NCBI RefSeq assembly: GCF_947494875.1
Contig: NZ_CANLWM010000002.1
Span: 124,001 to 188,000 of the forward strand
Direction: 5' to 3'
Length of the DNA stretch: 64,000 nt
Origin: an uncultured Williamsia sp.
Lineage (GTDB): Bacteria > Actinomycetota > Actinomycetes > Mycobacteriales > Mycobacteriaceae
Below are positions 39,207 to 50,042 of this stretch, in pieces. The notes below the pieces were generated by a model. That model worked only from the letters and a program-made list of their open reading frames with translations, was not told the DNA's origin and ran no database searches. A program made the translations under genes and the position numbers. Position 1 is the stretch's first letter, and every line of letters starts with the position of its first letter.

Positions 39207-41264
39207 ATGACCGATCGCACAGCCCATCCCATGACCCCCGGCCTGGGTCGACGAGCGTTTCTCGCCGGCATGGGCGGACTCGCCGTGGCGGGGGTGCTCG
39301 CCGCGTGCGGTGACGACGCACCGCGCCGGCCTGCGTTGACGCCCGACCTCTCCGGGCTGGACAACGGGGTGTCACCGAACGCCGACCTGTACCGGTACGT
39401 CAACGGCGGATGGCTGAACGGCTATCAGATCCCCGCCGACAAGGCCGGGTACAGCACGTTCGACGAGCTCAGCGACGAGGCGGAGAAGCAGCTCCGCACG
39501 ATCATCGAGGACATCGGCTCCGACGCATCGGGTGAGGACGCCAAGATCCGGGACCTCTACCGCGGGTTCATGGACACCTCCCGCATCGACGCAGCGGGGG
39601 TGGACCCCGTCCGGCCTCTGCTCGACGCGATCGACTCCGCACCGGACAAGACCACCCTCACCCGCGGCCTCGCCGCCCTGTCGACGGCCGGGGCGACCGG
39701 CATCGTCGACCTGTACATCGCCCCGGACCAGGCCGACTCGACCCGGTACGTCGCGAACATCGTGCAGTCGGGTATCGGCCTGCCCGACGAGTCGTACTAC
39801 CGGGAGGCGTCGTACGCCGAGGACCGCACGAAATACGTCGAGTACCTGACCACGATCGCGCGCCTCGCGGGTCTGTCCGATCCGCAGGGTCGTGCCCAAC
39901 GGGCGATGTCGGTGGAGACCGCCGTGGCCGCCGGCCATCTCAGCACCGTCGAGAGCCGGGACGCGAAGAAGACCTACAACCCGCGCAGCTGGGCGCAGTT
40001 CACCGCGCAGGCACCGGGGATCGACTGGGCGGCATGGCGATCCGGCCTGGGTCTCCGCGACGACGCACTCGGGCAGGTCGTCGTCGCCGGCCCGAAGTCC
40101 GTCAGCACCGCGGCGACGGTGTGGACCGACACCCCGATCGACACCCTGCGTGACTACATGCGCCTCACCGTGCTGCGGTCGTACGCCCGCTATCTCTCGA
40201 CACCGTTCCGGTCGGCGCATTTCGACTTCTTCTCCCGCACCCTCAACGGTGTCGAGAAGGAGCCCGAGCGGTGGAAGTCGGGTGTCGCGCTGGTCGACTC
40301 GCTGCTCGGGGAGGCACTCGGCAAGAAGTACGTCGCCGCGCACTTCGCCGGGTCGGCGAAGGACGACGCCCGCGACCTCGTCGCGAACCTCGTGGAGGCC
40401 TACCGGCGCAGCTTCGCGACCATCACCTGGTTCAGCGACGCGACCCGCAAGGAGGCGAACACCAAGCTGGACAAGCTGACGGTCAAGATCGGCTACCCCG
40501 ACAAGTGGAAGGACTACTCGGGCCTGACGATCCGCGCGGACGACGTGGTCGAGTCGGTCCGCAACGGTCAGATGTTCGCCGCGAGGCGGGAGTTCGCCAA
40601 GCTCGGCACGAAGGTCGACAAGTCCGAGTGGCAGATGACCCCGCAGACCGTGAACGCCTACTACGACCCGACGTTCAACGAGATCGTCTTCCCCGCCGCC
40701 ATCCTGCAGTACCCGTTCTTCTCCCCCGACGCCGAGCCGCAGGTCAACTACGGCGGGATCGGCGCGGTGATCGGCCACGAGATCGGACACGGCTTCGACG
40801 ACCAGGGCTCGCAGTACGACGCCGACGGCAACCTGCGCGACTGGTGGACGGCATCGGACCGCGCCGAGTTCACGAAGAGGTCGGACGCGCTGATCGCGCA
40901 GTACAGCTCCCTGGTGCCGAAGGGCCTGCCGGCGGACAAGAAGGTGAACGGCGCACTGACCGTCGGGGAGAACCTGGCCGACCTCGGTGGACTGTCGATC
41001 GCGTTGTCCGCGTATCGGATCGCAGCGGAGAAGGCGAAGACGCAGGCGCGTGACCGGGACGTGTTCCTGGCCTGGGCGCGGATCTGGCGGGGCAAGTACC
41101 GACCGGCCGCAGCCGAGGAACAGCTCGCCACCGACCCGCACTCGCCGCCGGAGTTCCGCTGCAACCAGGTGGTGCGCAACATCTCCGGCTTCTACGACAC
41201 GTTCGGGGTGGGCCCGTCCGACGCGATGTACCTCGCTCCGGACAAGCGCGTCACCATCTGGTGA
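39207..41264 (+). CDS. M13 (neprilysin/PepO) family zinc metallopeptidase, probable Tat lipoprotein
   Basis: This 685-residue protein starts with a twin-arginine segment GRRAFLAGMGG and lipobox LAAC (about residue 36), so it is probably exported by Tat and lipidated. The M13 N-domain (about 50-440) and catalytic C-domain follow: the substrate-binding NAYYDPTFNEIVFPAAIL, zinc site HEIGH (His524, Glu525, His528) and Glu588 in GENLADLGG, and the late CNQVVRN. The motifs are complete, so it should be an active endopeptidase on small peptides. AGAGGGG lies 6 nt before the ATG. It converges on the NUDIX gene, 8 nt away. Confidence 0.95.
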   Translation: MTDRTAHPMTPGLGRRAFLAGMGGLAVAGVLAACGDDAPRRPALTPDLSGLDNGVSPNADLYRYVNGGWLNGYQIPADKAGYSTFDELSDEAEKQLRTIIEDIGSDASGEDAKIRDLYRGFMDTSRIDAAGVDPVRPLLDAIDSAPDKTTLTRGLAALSTAGATGIVDLYIAPDQADSTRYVANIVQSGIGLPDESYYREASYAEDRTKYVEYLTTIARLAGLSDPQGRAQRAMSVETAVAAGHLSTVESRDAKKTYNPRSWAQFTAQAPGIDWAAWRSGLGLRDDALGQVVVAGPKSVSTAATVWTDTPIDTLRDYMRLTVLRSYARYLSTPFRSAHFDFFSRTLNGVEKEPERWKSGVALVDSLLGEALGKKYVAAHFAGSAKDDARDLVANLVEAYRRSFATITWFSDATRKEANTKLDKLTVKIGYPDKWKDYSGLTIRADDVVESVRNGQMFAARREFAKLGTKVDKSEWQMTPQTVNAYYDPTFNEIVFPAAILQYPFFSPDAEPQVNYGGIGAVIGHEIGHGFDDQGSQYDADGNLRDWWTASDRAEFTKRSDALIAQYSSLVPKGLPADKKVNGALTVGENLADLGGLSIALSAYRIAAEKAKTQARDRDVFLAWARIWRGKYRPAAAEEQLATDPHSPPEFRCNQVVRNISGFYDTFGVGPSDAMYLAPDKRVTIW

Positions 41265-41271
41265 CGCGGGA

Positions 41272-42123
41272 TCACTCGCCGGTGTAGCGCGCGGACCCGT
41301 CGAACTCGATGTGCAGGGCGGAACCGTCGGAGATCAACGTCGGTGTGACGGGGACGATCTCGCGGGGCGCCGCCATCGCGTCGGCGACGGTGTCGAACCC
41401 GGCGAGGTTGTCGAGCTGCGACCACGTCGGTGGCAGCAGGAAGAGGTCGCCGGACTCCCACGCCGTCATGACGTCGGCGACCCGGTGCCACCCCGCTGAC
41501 GCAGCCTCGGATGTGCGGTCGTCTGCGCTCTGACCGGCCGGCAGTTGCGCCAGGAAGAACCGTGTGTCGTAGCGTCGGCGCTCACCGAGCGGCGTGATCC
41601 ACCGGGCCAGCGGCGCGATCAGGTCCGCACGCAGCACCAGACCGGCGCGACCGAGGAACCCCGACAGCGACAGGTCGCGCGACTCCAGCGCCCGCCGTTC
41701 GTCGGAGTAGAGGTCGGGCTCGGCGACGAGGTCCTGCGCCGACGAACCGGCCAGGAGCACACCGCACTCCTCGAACGTCTCGCGGACCGCTGCACGCACC
41801 AGCGACGAGGCGAGGACGACGGCATCCTCGTCCGGCGGAGTGGTCGCGTCGAACTGTGCTGCCCACCACCGCGGTCCGGGTCCCACCCAGTCGGAGACGT
41901 CCACGCCGACCTCCGCGTCGCGGGGGTCCACTCCGCCGCCGGGGAACACCGTCATCCCGCCGGCGAACTCCATGCCCGCGGCACGGCGGATGAGGAACAC
42001 CTCGATGCCCGCGTCGGTGTCGCGGATCAGCGCGACCGTCGCGGCATGCCGGATCGGGACGGACTCGGGGTCGTCGACGGGACGGAACGACTCCGGGAGT
42101 TGCCCCCGCCCACCGGTGCTCAC
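41272..42123 (-). CDS. NUDIX hydrolase with inserted Nudix box
   Basis: This 283-residue protein starts PESVPIRHAATVALIRD and has FPGGGVDPRDAE, then an insertion of about 35 residues, then the rest of the Nudix box, AAVRETFEECGVLL. The split box recalls NUDT7/NUDT19-type CoA diphosphatases, but substrate is not settled by sequence. It corresponds to Rv3040c. GTG 42123 overlaps the stop of the ABC ATPase gene (GTGA), so the two are coupled. Confidence 0.87.
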   Translation of the reverse strand: MSTGGRGQLPESFRPVDDPESVPIRHAATVALIRDTDAGIEVFLIRRAAGMEFAGGMTVFPGGGVDPRDAEVGVDVSDWVGPGPRWWAAQFDATTPPDEDAVVLASSLVRAAVRETFEECGVLLAGSSAQDLVAEPDLYSDERRALESRDLSLSGFLGRAGLVLRADLIAPLARWITPLGERRRYDTRFFLAQLPAGQSADDRTSEAASAGWHRVADVMTAWESGDLFLLPPTWSQLDNLAGFDTVADAMAAPREIVPVTPTLISDGSALHIEFDGSARYTGE

Positions 42124-42959
42124 GGGCGGGCGCGCCGATGCGAACCGGCGCGGCGGGCCCGCCGCGCGAAGTACCGTCCGTCGACGTGCTCGAGGGCGAT
42201 CCGCTGGTGGAACGTCGCGGTCAGGTTGTCCTCGGTCATCACGTCGTCGAGCAGTCCCTGGGCGACCACGCCGCCCTCCGACAGCAGCAGCGCGTGGGTG
42301 AAACCCTCGGGGATCTCCTCGACGTGGTGGGTGATGACGACCATCGCCGGGGCGTCGGGATCCATCGCCAGCGCACCGAGCCGGGCCACGAGCTCCTCGC
42401 GCCCACCGAGGTCGAGTCCGGCGGCGGGCTCGTCGAGCAGCAGCAGTTCCGGGTCTGTCATGAGCGCACGGGCGATGACGACGCGTTTGCGCTCCCCCTC
42501 CGACAGGGTGCCGAAGGTGCGGTCGGCGAGGTGTTCGGCACCCATCGACTCCAGCGTCTCGACGGCCTGAGCGCGGTCGACGTCCTCGTAGGCCTCGCGC
42601 CAGCGGCCGAGCACCGAGTAGCCCGCGGAGATGACGAGGTCGGTGACGATCTCGTGGTCGGGGATGCGGGCGGCGAGCATCGACGACGCTACGCCGATCC
42701 GGGTCGACAGTTCACGGACATCGGTCTCGCCGAGACGCGATCCCAGCAGCACGGCGGACCCCGAGGTCGGATGGGTCTCCGCGGCGGCGATCCGCATGAG
42801 CGAGGTCTTACCCGCCCCGTTGGGTCCGATGACGACCCAGCGTTCGTCGAGCTCGACCTGCCAGGTGACGGGCCCGACGAGAGTCTTCCCCCCGCGCACG
42901 AGGGTGACGTCGGTGAAGTCGATCAGGAGGTCGGGATCGATGTCGGCCACGTCACCCAT
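42120..42959 (-). CDS. ABC transporter ATP-binding protein
   Basis: This 279-residue soluble ATPase has Walker A GPNGAGKTS (about 49-57), the signature LSEGERKRVVIARAL (about 150-164), Walker B LLLLDEPAAGLD, and the H-loop VVITHHVEEIPEG. The signature LSEGE differs slightly from LSGGQ. Similar stand-alone proteins (YlmA/Rv3041c type) have no permease next to them; none is present here. It may serve a remote permease or a non-transport role. It lies 15 nt after the cupin gene and is coupled to the NUDIX gene. Confidence 0.9.
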   Translation of the reverse strand: MGDVADIDPDLLIDFTDVTLVRGGKTLVGPVTWQVELDERWVVIGPNGAGKTSLMRIAAAETHPTSGSAVLLGSRLGETDVRELSTRIGVASSMLAARIPDHEIVTDLVISAGYSVLGRWREAYEDVDRAQAVETLESMGAEHLADRTFGTLSEGERKRVVIARALMTDPELLLLDEPAAGLDLGGREELVARLGALAMDPDAPAMVVITHHVEEIPEGFTHALLLSEGGVVAQGLLDDVMTEDNLTATFHQRIALEHVDGRYFARRARRAGSHRRARP

Positions 42960-42974
42960 CGTGCCCCACCGGGC

Positions 42975-43472
42975 TCATGCGCCGCCGGAAGGGGCGGGGT
43001 CGTCGGCGGGCGGCGGATCGAGCAGGCCGAAGTCGGCGAAATCGAAGCCGGGGACGACGACGCAGCTGACCAGACCGGCGCCGTCGGGGTGGCCCGCGAC
43101 AGGCCGGGCCCGCTGCCACTCACCCGGAGCCACGACGTGCTGCGGGCGCTGGCCGCTCGCCAGGTCAGAGCCGAGGACGATCGTCGTCTCGGCACCCGGC
43201 GCCGACCCCGTACCGCCGACGACGAGCTCGATCGGTGACCCGCGGTGGTGCAGCCAGATCTCGGCACCCACGACCGTGTGCCACGCGGATTCGGCGCCGT
43301 CGGGCAGGAGGAACAGGATCGCGGTGCCCGCGCTGCGATCACCCGAGTGCGCGGACGGGAGCACCTCGTGCGACAGGGTCAGATCCGATCGCCACGTCTC
43401 GCCGTACCACCCGCCCTCCGGGTGCGGCGCGAGGTCGAGTCCGGCTGCCCAGCCGGGCACGGTGGGGCTCAT
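42975..43472 (-). CDS. Cupin domain protein (DUF985, Cupin_5)
   Basis: This 165-residue protein has the DUF985 pattern: LDLAPHPEGGWYGETWRS near the start, TAILFLLPDGAESAWHTVVGAEIWLHHRG (a cupin core, written here in part) and SCVVVPGFDFADFGLLD near the end. The HPEGG and W-H motifs can bind a metal or sugar; the role is unknown. ATG 43472 overlaps the stop of the PTH2-like gene (ATGA), suggesting one operon with the ABC and NUDIX genes. Confidence 0.85.
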   Translation of the reverse strand: MSPTVPGWAAGLDLAPHPEGGWYGETWRSDLTLSHEVLPSAHSGDRSAGTAILFLLPDGAESAWHTVVGAEIWLHHRGSPIELVVGGTGSAPGAETTIVLGSDLASGQRPQHVVAPGEWQRARPVAGHPDGAGLVSCVVVPGFDFADFGLLDPPPADDPAPSGGA

Positions 43473-44200
43473 CGTGGGTCCTCTCTGTCGGTGCGTTCGG
43501 CGACGACGGTCACCGAGCCGGGTGCGACCTCGGTGAACCCGGCGTCGCGGACGGCGACGGTGTCTTTCCCGTCCCGCGACAGCAGATCCGCCCACCGTTC
43601 GGGGGTGGGTGCGGCGACGGCGAGCGGGCAGCCCGCCTCCCACCACGACCGCGCGCCCGCGACGTCGAAGAGGCGAACCGCGAGCATCGACCCGTGGCCC
43701 ACCTGGGCGGCCAGCTTGCCCAGGGTCATGTCGAGGGCTGGGTTCACCCAGATGGTCACCGGCCCAGTCGGTCCCGGATCGAGGGGATCGTCGAGGTCGG
43801 TCCCGCCGATCTGCAACCGGTCGATCCGCCGGTCCACCGATCCGACCGGGCCGGGCACGATCGCCCGTGCCGCGGCACCGTCCTGGTCGACGGTCACGCC
43901 GTCGACGTCCTGCGCCGCGGTCCAGTGGCTGCCGCGCGCCCGTCGGCTGATCTTGCGGATCCGGGCGTCGCACCACGCCTGCACCGCCGGCCCCCACGGG
44001 CCGTCCGCGTCTGCGCGCTCGTCGAGGCAGAGCAGGACAGCGGCGCGGGCCGCGGCCTCCAGCGTGGCGCGCCGATCCGGTGGATCACGCTTCTCGATAC
44101 GCACGACGACAGGCATCGCGAGGACCTGAGCCGGGTCGTCCGGGTCGGGGGCGTCACCGAGACGGTCGGTGAGCACGGCGAGGCGCTCGTCGAAACCCAT
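43469..44200 (-). CDS. Peptidyl-tRNA hydrolase II-like domain protein
   Basis: This 243-residue protein has a C-terminal PTH2-like domain with MTLGKLAAQVGHGSMLAVR (about 160-178), matching the K-x-A-x-Q-x-x-H core of PTH2 enzymes, and an N-terminal helical region with DERLAVLTDRLGD. PTH2 enzymes recycle peptidyl-tRNA in archaea and eukaryotes; bacterial proteins of this kind are found in actinobacteria and their activity is uncertain. It lies 12 nt after serB's stop. Confidence 0.75.
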   Translation of the reverse strand: MGFDERLAVLTDRLGDAPDPDDPAQVLAMPVVVRIEKRDPPDRRATLEAAARAAVLLCLDERADADGPWGPAVQAWCDARIRKISRRARGSHWTAAQDVDGVTVDQDGAAARAIVPGPVGSVDRRIDRLQIGGTDLDDPLDPGPTGPVTIWVNPALDMTLGKLAAQVGHGSMLAVRLFDVAGARSWWEAGCPLAVAAPTPERWADLLSRDGKDTVAVRDAGFTEVAPGSVTVVAERTDREDPR

Positions 44201-44211
44201 CGCGGGTGACC

Positions 44212-47209
<2,998 letters not shown>

Positions 47210-47512
47210 TAGTCCTCCTGCCTGCACGACCGGTGTCCGGTCGTGTGGTGACGATGAACGCGGGCACCGGTCTGCCCGACGCCGAACGTACTGAACTGAT
47301 CGTAAACCCTCATGCGCCCTGTGGCCGAGCGGGTCCTACGACTCGTCGTAGGAACTTTCCCGCCCACGCGGGGCGATCTTGTCCCGCACCGCGAGCGGAC
47401 GGCGACGGAGCCCGACGACGCGCCGCGGCAGAGCTTTCCGACACATGCGGCGGTGCTAGGTTGATGCCCGATCGCGCGGCCGTCCGGGCCGGCACGAGGT
47501 GGTCGGAGAACG
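47210..47512. other. Divergent intergenic region ctaD / FecB-like gene
   Basis: This 303-nt region has no convincing ORF. It holds the ctaD ribosome site, a TACGAT -10-like element toward ctaD (47304-47299), a 20-nt palindrome (47334-47353), and a TAGGTT -10-like element toward the lipoprotein gene (about 47457). I saw no RNA gene. Confidence 0.6.
47334..47353. promoter_or_regulatory. 20-nt palindrome upstream of ctaD
   Basis: TCCTACGACTCGTCGTAGGA has perfect 9-bp arms (TCCTACGAC / GTCGTAGGA) with a 2-nt centre. The core TACGAC-N2-GTCGTA resembles BlaI/CopY-type operators (TAC...GTA). It is about 125-145 nt upstream of the ctaD start. This is probably an operator. A hairpin in RNA is the alternative. 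Confidence 0.55.
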
Positions 47513-48502
47513 GTGGTGACGAGGGTGCGCGGACCCGTGCGAGCGGTGGCCGTGACCTGCGTGGTGACGGCTGGTGTCCTGGGCCTCTCCGCCTGCGGCG
47601 GCGCCGACACACAGTCCCCTCCCGGCCCCGGATCGGTGACCACGACGACCACCGCCGTCGGCGGGTTCGACCTCGTCACGCCCGAACGCACCTTCGACCG
47701 CGCCTGCGGCACCGCGTCCACGCCGGACCCGGGCCAGGCGGATGTGTCCCGGATCGCCGTCGCCGACCCGTCCCTGCTCGACCCCCTGTGCGCGCTGGGC
47801 ATCCAGTCGAAGGTGGTCGCGGTCGCGGCCGACCCGGGCGGCATCCCCACCTATCTCGGACCGACCGTGACGTCACTGCCGACGATCGGGTCGCGCCCGG
47901 ATGCCCAGCGCGCCGCCGGTGCCCGGGCTGACGTCGTGCTGGGTCGCTCCACCGCACAGACGGCGCCGTACGACGCGCGCTCTGTCGTCGTCGACGAGTC
48001 GGCGTCCTGGCAGGACCAGTTCCAGGCGGTCGCGGACGCTCTCGGCCGAGGCGAGGAGGGGACGCGTCGCCTCGACACCTTCGCCGCGCAGGCCAAGCGC
48101 GCCGGACAGCGCGTTGATGCATCGCACAGTCAGGTCGGCCTGGTCCGCTTCGGTGCCGACAGCGAACAGATTGCCGGCACCGCGTCGTTCGCGGGGTCCA
48201 TCCTCGCCGCGATGGGCGTCCAACGCCCGCAGTCGCAGCGCTCCCCCGGGTCCGTGACGGTCACCGAGAAGAATTTCGACGACGCCGACGCCGATCTCGT
48301 CTACGTGAGCTTCACGTCCGCGAAGGGCAAGGACCACGGCGTATCGGTGCTGCGCAGTGACCGTTGGCTCGATCTCGGCGCGGCATCGGGCAGGCGCGTC
48401 TTCGTCGTCGACGACTCGATCTGGTACGGCCGGCGGGGCCTCGCCGCTGCCCCGGTCGTCCTCGACGACGTCCAGCGTTCCCTCAACGGCTACTCCGGCT
48501 GA
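47513..48502 (+). CDS. FecB-like periplasmic substrate-binding lipoprotein
   Basis: This 329-residue protein has a signal peptide with lipobox LSAC (about residue 28), a Ser/Thr-Pro linker and a class III substrate-binding fold (PERTFDRACG; VVLGRSTAQTAPYDA; SSWQDQ-like helix; WLDLGAASGRRVFVVDDSIWYGRRG cut short). It matches Rv3044 (FecB), implicated in heme/siderophore handling in mycobacteria. No permease or ATPase genes are next to it. GTG 47513 or the following GTG 47516 are both possible; the second has better spacing from GGAG. Confidence 0.85.
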   Translation: MVTRVRGPVRAVAVTCVVTAGVLGLSACGGADTQSPPGPGSVTTTTTAVGGFDLVTPERTFDRACGTASTPDPGQADVSRIAVADPSLLDPLCALGIQSKVVAVAADPGGIPTYLGPTVTSLPTIGSRPDAQRAAGARADVVLGRSTAQTAPYDARSVVVDESASWQDQFQAVADALGRGEEGTRRLDTFAAQAKRAGQRVDASHSQVGLVRFGADSEQIAGTASFAGSILAAMGVQRPQSQRSPGSVTVTEKNFDDADADLVYVSFTSAKGKDHGVSVLRSDRWLDLGAASGRRVFVVDDSIWYGRRGLAAAPVVLDDVQRSLNGYSG

Positions 48503-48578
48503 GATCTCGCCTCAGCGCGTAAAACCCCGGGTGCGCGCAACCATCCCCGACGACGCATGCACGGATCACGATGTCCGC

Positions 48579-49070
48579 ATGACCGTCACCGATGACCTGT
48601 TGAAGAACAACGCCGACTACGCTGCGGGGTTCTCCGGTCCGCTCCCGCTGCCGCCGAGCAAGCACGTCGCGGTCGTCGCGTGCATGGACGCCCGCCTCGA
48701 CGTCTACCGGATCCTCGGTCTGAACGAGGGTGAGGCCCACGTCATCCGCAATGCCGGTGGCGTCGTCACCGACGACGAGATCCGATCGCTCGCCATCAGT
48801 CAGCGCCTCCTGGGGACCACCGAGATCATCCTCATCCACCACACCGACTGTGGAATGCTCACCTTCACCGACGACGACTTCAAGCGCGGCATCCAGGACG
48901 AGATCGGCGTGAAGCCCGCGTGGTCGGCGGAGGCGTTCCCCGACCTCGACGAGGACGTGAAGCAGTCGCTCGCCCGCATCGAGAACAGCCCGTTCGTGTC
49001 GAAGACCACCTCGCTGCGCGGCTTCGTCTTCGACGTGGCCACCGGGAAGCTGAACGAGGTCACCCGCTGA
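48579..49070 (+). CDS. Beta-class carbonic anhydrase
   Basis: This 163-residue enzyme hydrates CO2 to bicarbonate. Zinc ligands Cys35 (in ACMDARL), His88 and Cys91 (HHTDCG) and the Asp37-Arg39 dyad are present, so it should be active. Length equals mycobacterial Rv1284-type enzymes. It lies 76 nt after the FecB-like gene. The 3' end carries GAGG, positioned as a ribosome site for the next gene. Confidence 0.93.
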   Translation: MTVTDDLLKNNADYAAGFSGPLPLPPSKHVAVVACMDARLDVYRILGLNEGEAHVIRNAGGVVTDDEIRSLAISQRLLGTTEIILIHHTDCGMLTFTDDDFKRGIQDEIGVKPAWSAEAFPDLDEDVKQSLARIENSPFVSKTTSLRGFVFDVATGKLNEVTR

Positions 49071-49525
49071 ACCTGCGCCTCCTCACGACGGTCGGCGTCG
49101 TCGGGGTCGCGATCTGGCTGGGCGCGGCGAGCGCCACCGCTGACCCCCTCGCACCGGATCCGACGCAGCCGCCCAACGGAATCGGCGTGACCGGTCACGT
49201 CATCACGCCCCCGGTCTCACCGGTCCAGGTGCCGGGCCCCGTCATCGCGTCCGAAGGGAATCTGACGACGGTGACCGCCCACCCGTACCTGTCCCGCTGG
49301 GTGCACGACCTGATCGTGGCCCCGCCGGGAACTGCGGTGGAGGTGCGCGGCGCGGTCCGCGCGGACCTGTCCGACCTGGGCGGACCCATCCTGAACCTGT
49401 TCGGCCACTGCCTCTTCGACGATGCCAACGGATCGCAGACCCACCGATCGGACGCGGTGCCCCCGGTGCGGGCGACCACCCCGCCACTGAGCATCGTCGT
49501 CGAGCCCGTGCTCCACCGTCGCTGA
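49067..49525 (+). CDS. Small secreted protein of unknown function, probable CTG start
   Basis: The frame from 49067 gives a 152-residue protein: NLRLLTTVGVVGVAIWLGAA (signal peptide) and a likely cut after ATA before DPLAPDP, then a Pro-rich and beta-type region ending IVVEPVLHRR. There is no ATG or GTG before the signal peptide; the only start that keeps it is CTG 49067, which overlaps the carbonic anhydrase stop (CTGA) and has GAGG seven nt upstream. Two cysteines are not evident beyond one in GHCLFDD. The product is unknown. The call as a real gene rests on the signal peptide and coupling. Confidence 0.6.
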   Translation: MNLRLLTTVGVVGVAIWLGAASATADPLAPDPTQPPNGIGVTGHVITPPVSPVQVPGPVIASEGNLTTVTAHPYLSRWVHDLIVAPPGTAVEVRGAVRADLSDLGGPILNLFGHCLFDDANGSQTHRSDAVPPVRATTPPLSIVVEPVLHRR

Positions 49526-49531
49526 CGCCCG

Positions 49532-49969
49532 TCACCGCTCCAGGATCGCATCCATCGCCGCGGCGAACTGTGCGCGGCCGCGGTCGTCGAGACGACCGAG
49601 AAGGTGCGCCCGGATCGCTCGAGCGTGCGCCGGCCGCGCCGGCCGGAGGGCGGCACGACCGGTGTCGGTGATCTCGACCATGACCGTCGATGCGTCGACG
49701 GTGTCGCGGGATACCAGGTCCCGCTTCTGCATCCGGGTGACCTGGTGCGACAGGCGGCTCTTGTCCCATCGCATCGACGTCGCGAGCTCCTGCTGTCGAA
49801 GGCGCCCGTCACCCAGGTCGACGAGGCGCGTCAGCACCCCGAACTCGGGACCGGTGAGTCCGGACGCGGCGAGGATGTCCCGCTCCACCGCCGTTGACAC
49901 CTGCTCGCCGACACGCTTGAACGCATGCCAGATCGCGACTTCCCGGGGATCGAGGACGTCGTCGGACAC
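49532..49969 (-). CDS. MarR-family transcriptional regulator
   Basis: This 145-residue protein has a winged helix-turn-helix (about 35-105): LTGPEFGVLTRLVDLGDGRLRQ as the lead-in, QQELATSMRWDKSRLSHQVTRM as the recognition helix region (shown in parts), and RDTVDASTVMVEITDTG as the wing. N- and C-terminal helices are for dimerisation. It is divergent from an SDR gene, and two near-identical palindromes lie between them, so it probably represses itself and the SDR and is released by a small ligand. The GTG start has TAGGCT ending 6 nt upstream (leaderless). Confidence 0.92.
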   Translation of the reverse strand: MSDDVLDPREVAIWHAFKRVGEQVSTAVERDILAASGLTGPEFGVLTRLVDLGDGRLRQQELATSMRWDKSRLSHQVTRMQKRDLVSRDTVDASTVMVEITDTGRAALRPARPAHARAIRAHLLGRLDDRGRAQFAAAMDAILER

Positions 49970-49995
49970 ACCGGCAGCCTAGGTCGGGACGCCCT

Positions 49996-50011
49996 GGTTG
50001 TCACGTCAACC
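49996..50011. promoter_or_regulatory. MarR operator site 1
   Basis: GGTTGTCACGTCAACC is a palindrome with perfect 5-bp outer arms; its reverse complement matches site 2 at 15 of 16 positions. It covers the -35 elements of both divergent promoters. The binding protein is inferred from the adjacent marR gene. Confidence 0.75.
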
Positions 50012-50026
50012 CGGCGCCGCTACTGT
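49998..50026 (+). promoter_or_regulatory. SigA-type promoter of the SDR gene, leaderless
   Basis: TTGTCA (49998-50003), 17-nt spacer, TACTGT (50021-50026), then 7 nt to the ATG at 50034. The distance places the transcript start at or next to the ATG, with no room for a ribosome site. Operators 1 and 2 overlap its -35 and start. Confidence 0.7.
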
Positions 50027-50042
50027 GGTTGACATGACAACC
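50027..50042. promoter_or_regulatory. MarR operator site 2
   Basis: GGTTGACATGACAACC is a palindrome (GGTTG/CAACC arms) that contains the SDR start codon. Its start is 31 bp from that of site 1, close to three helical turns, so two dimers would lie on one DNA face. Confidence 0.75.
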
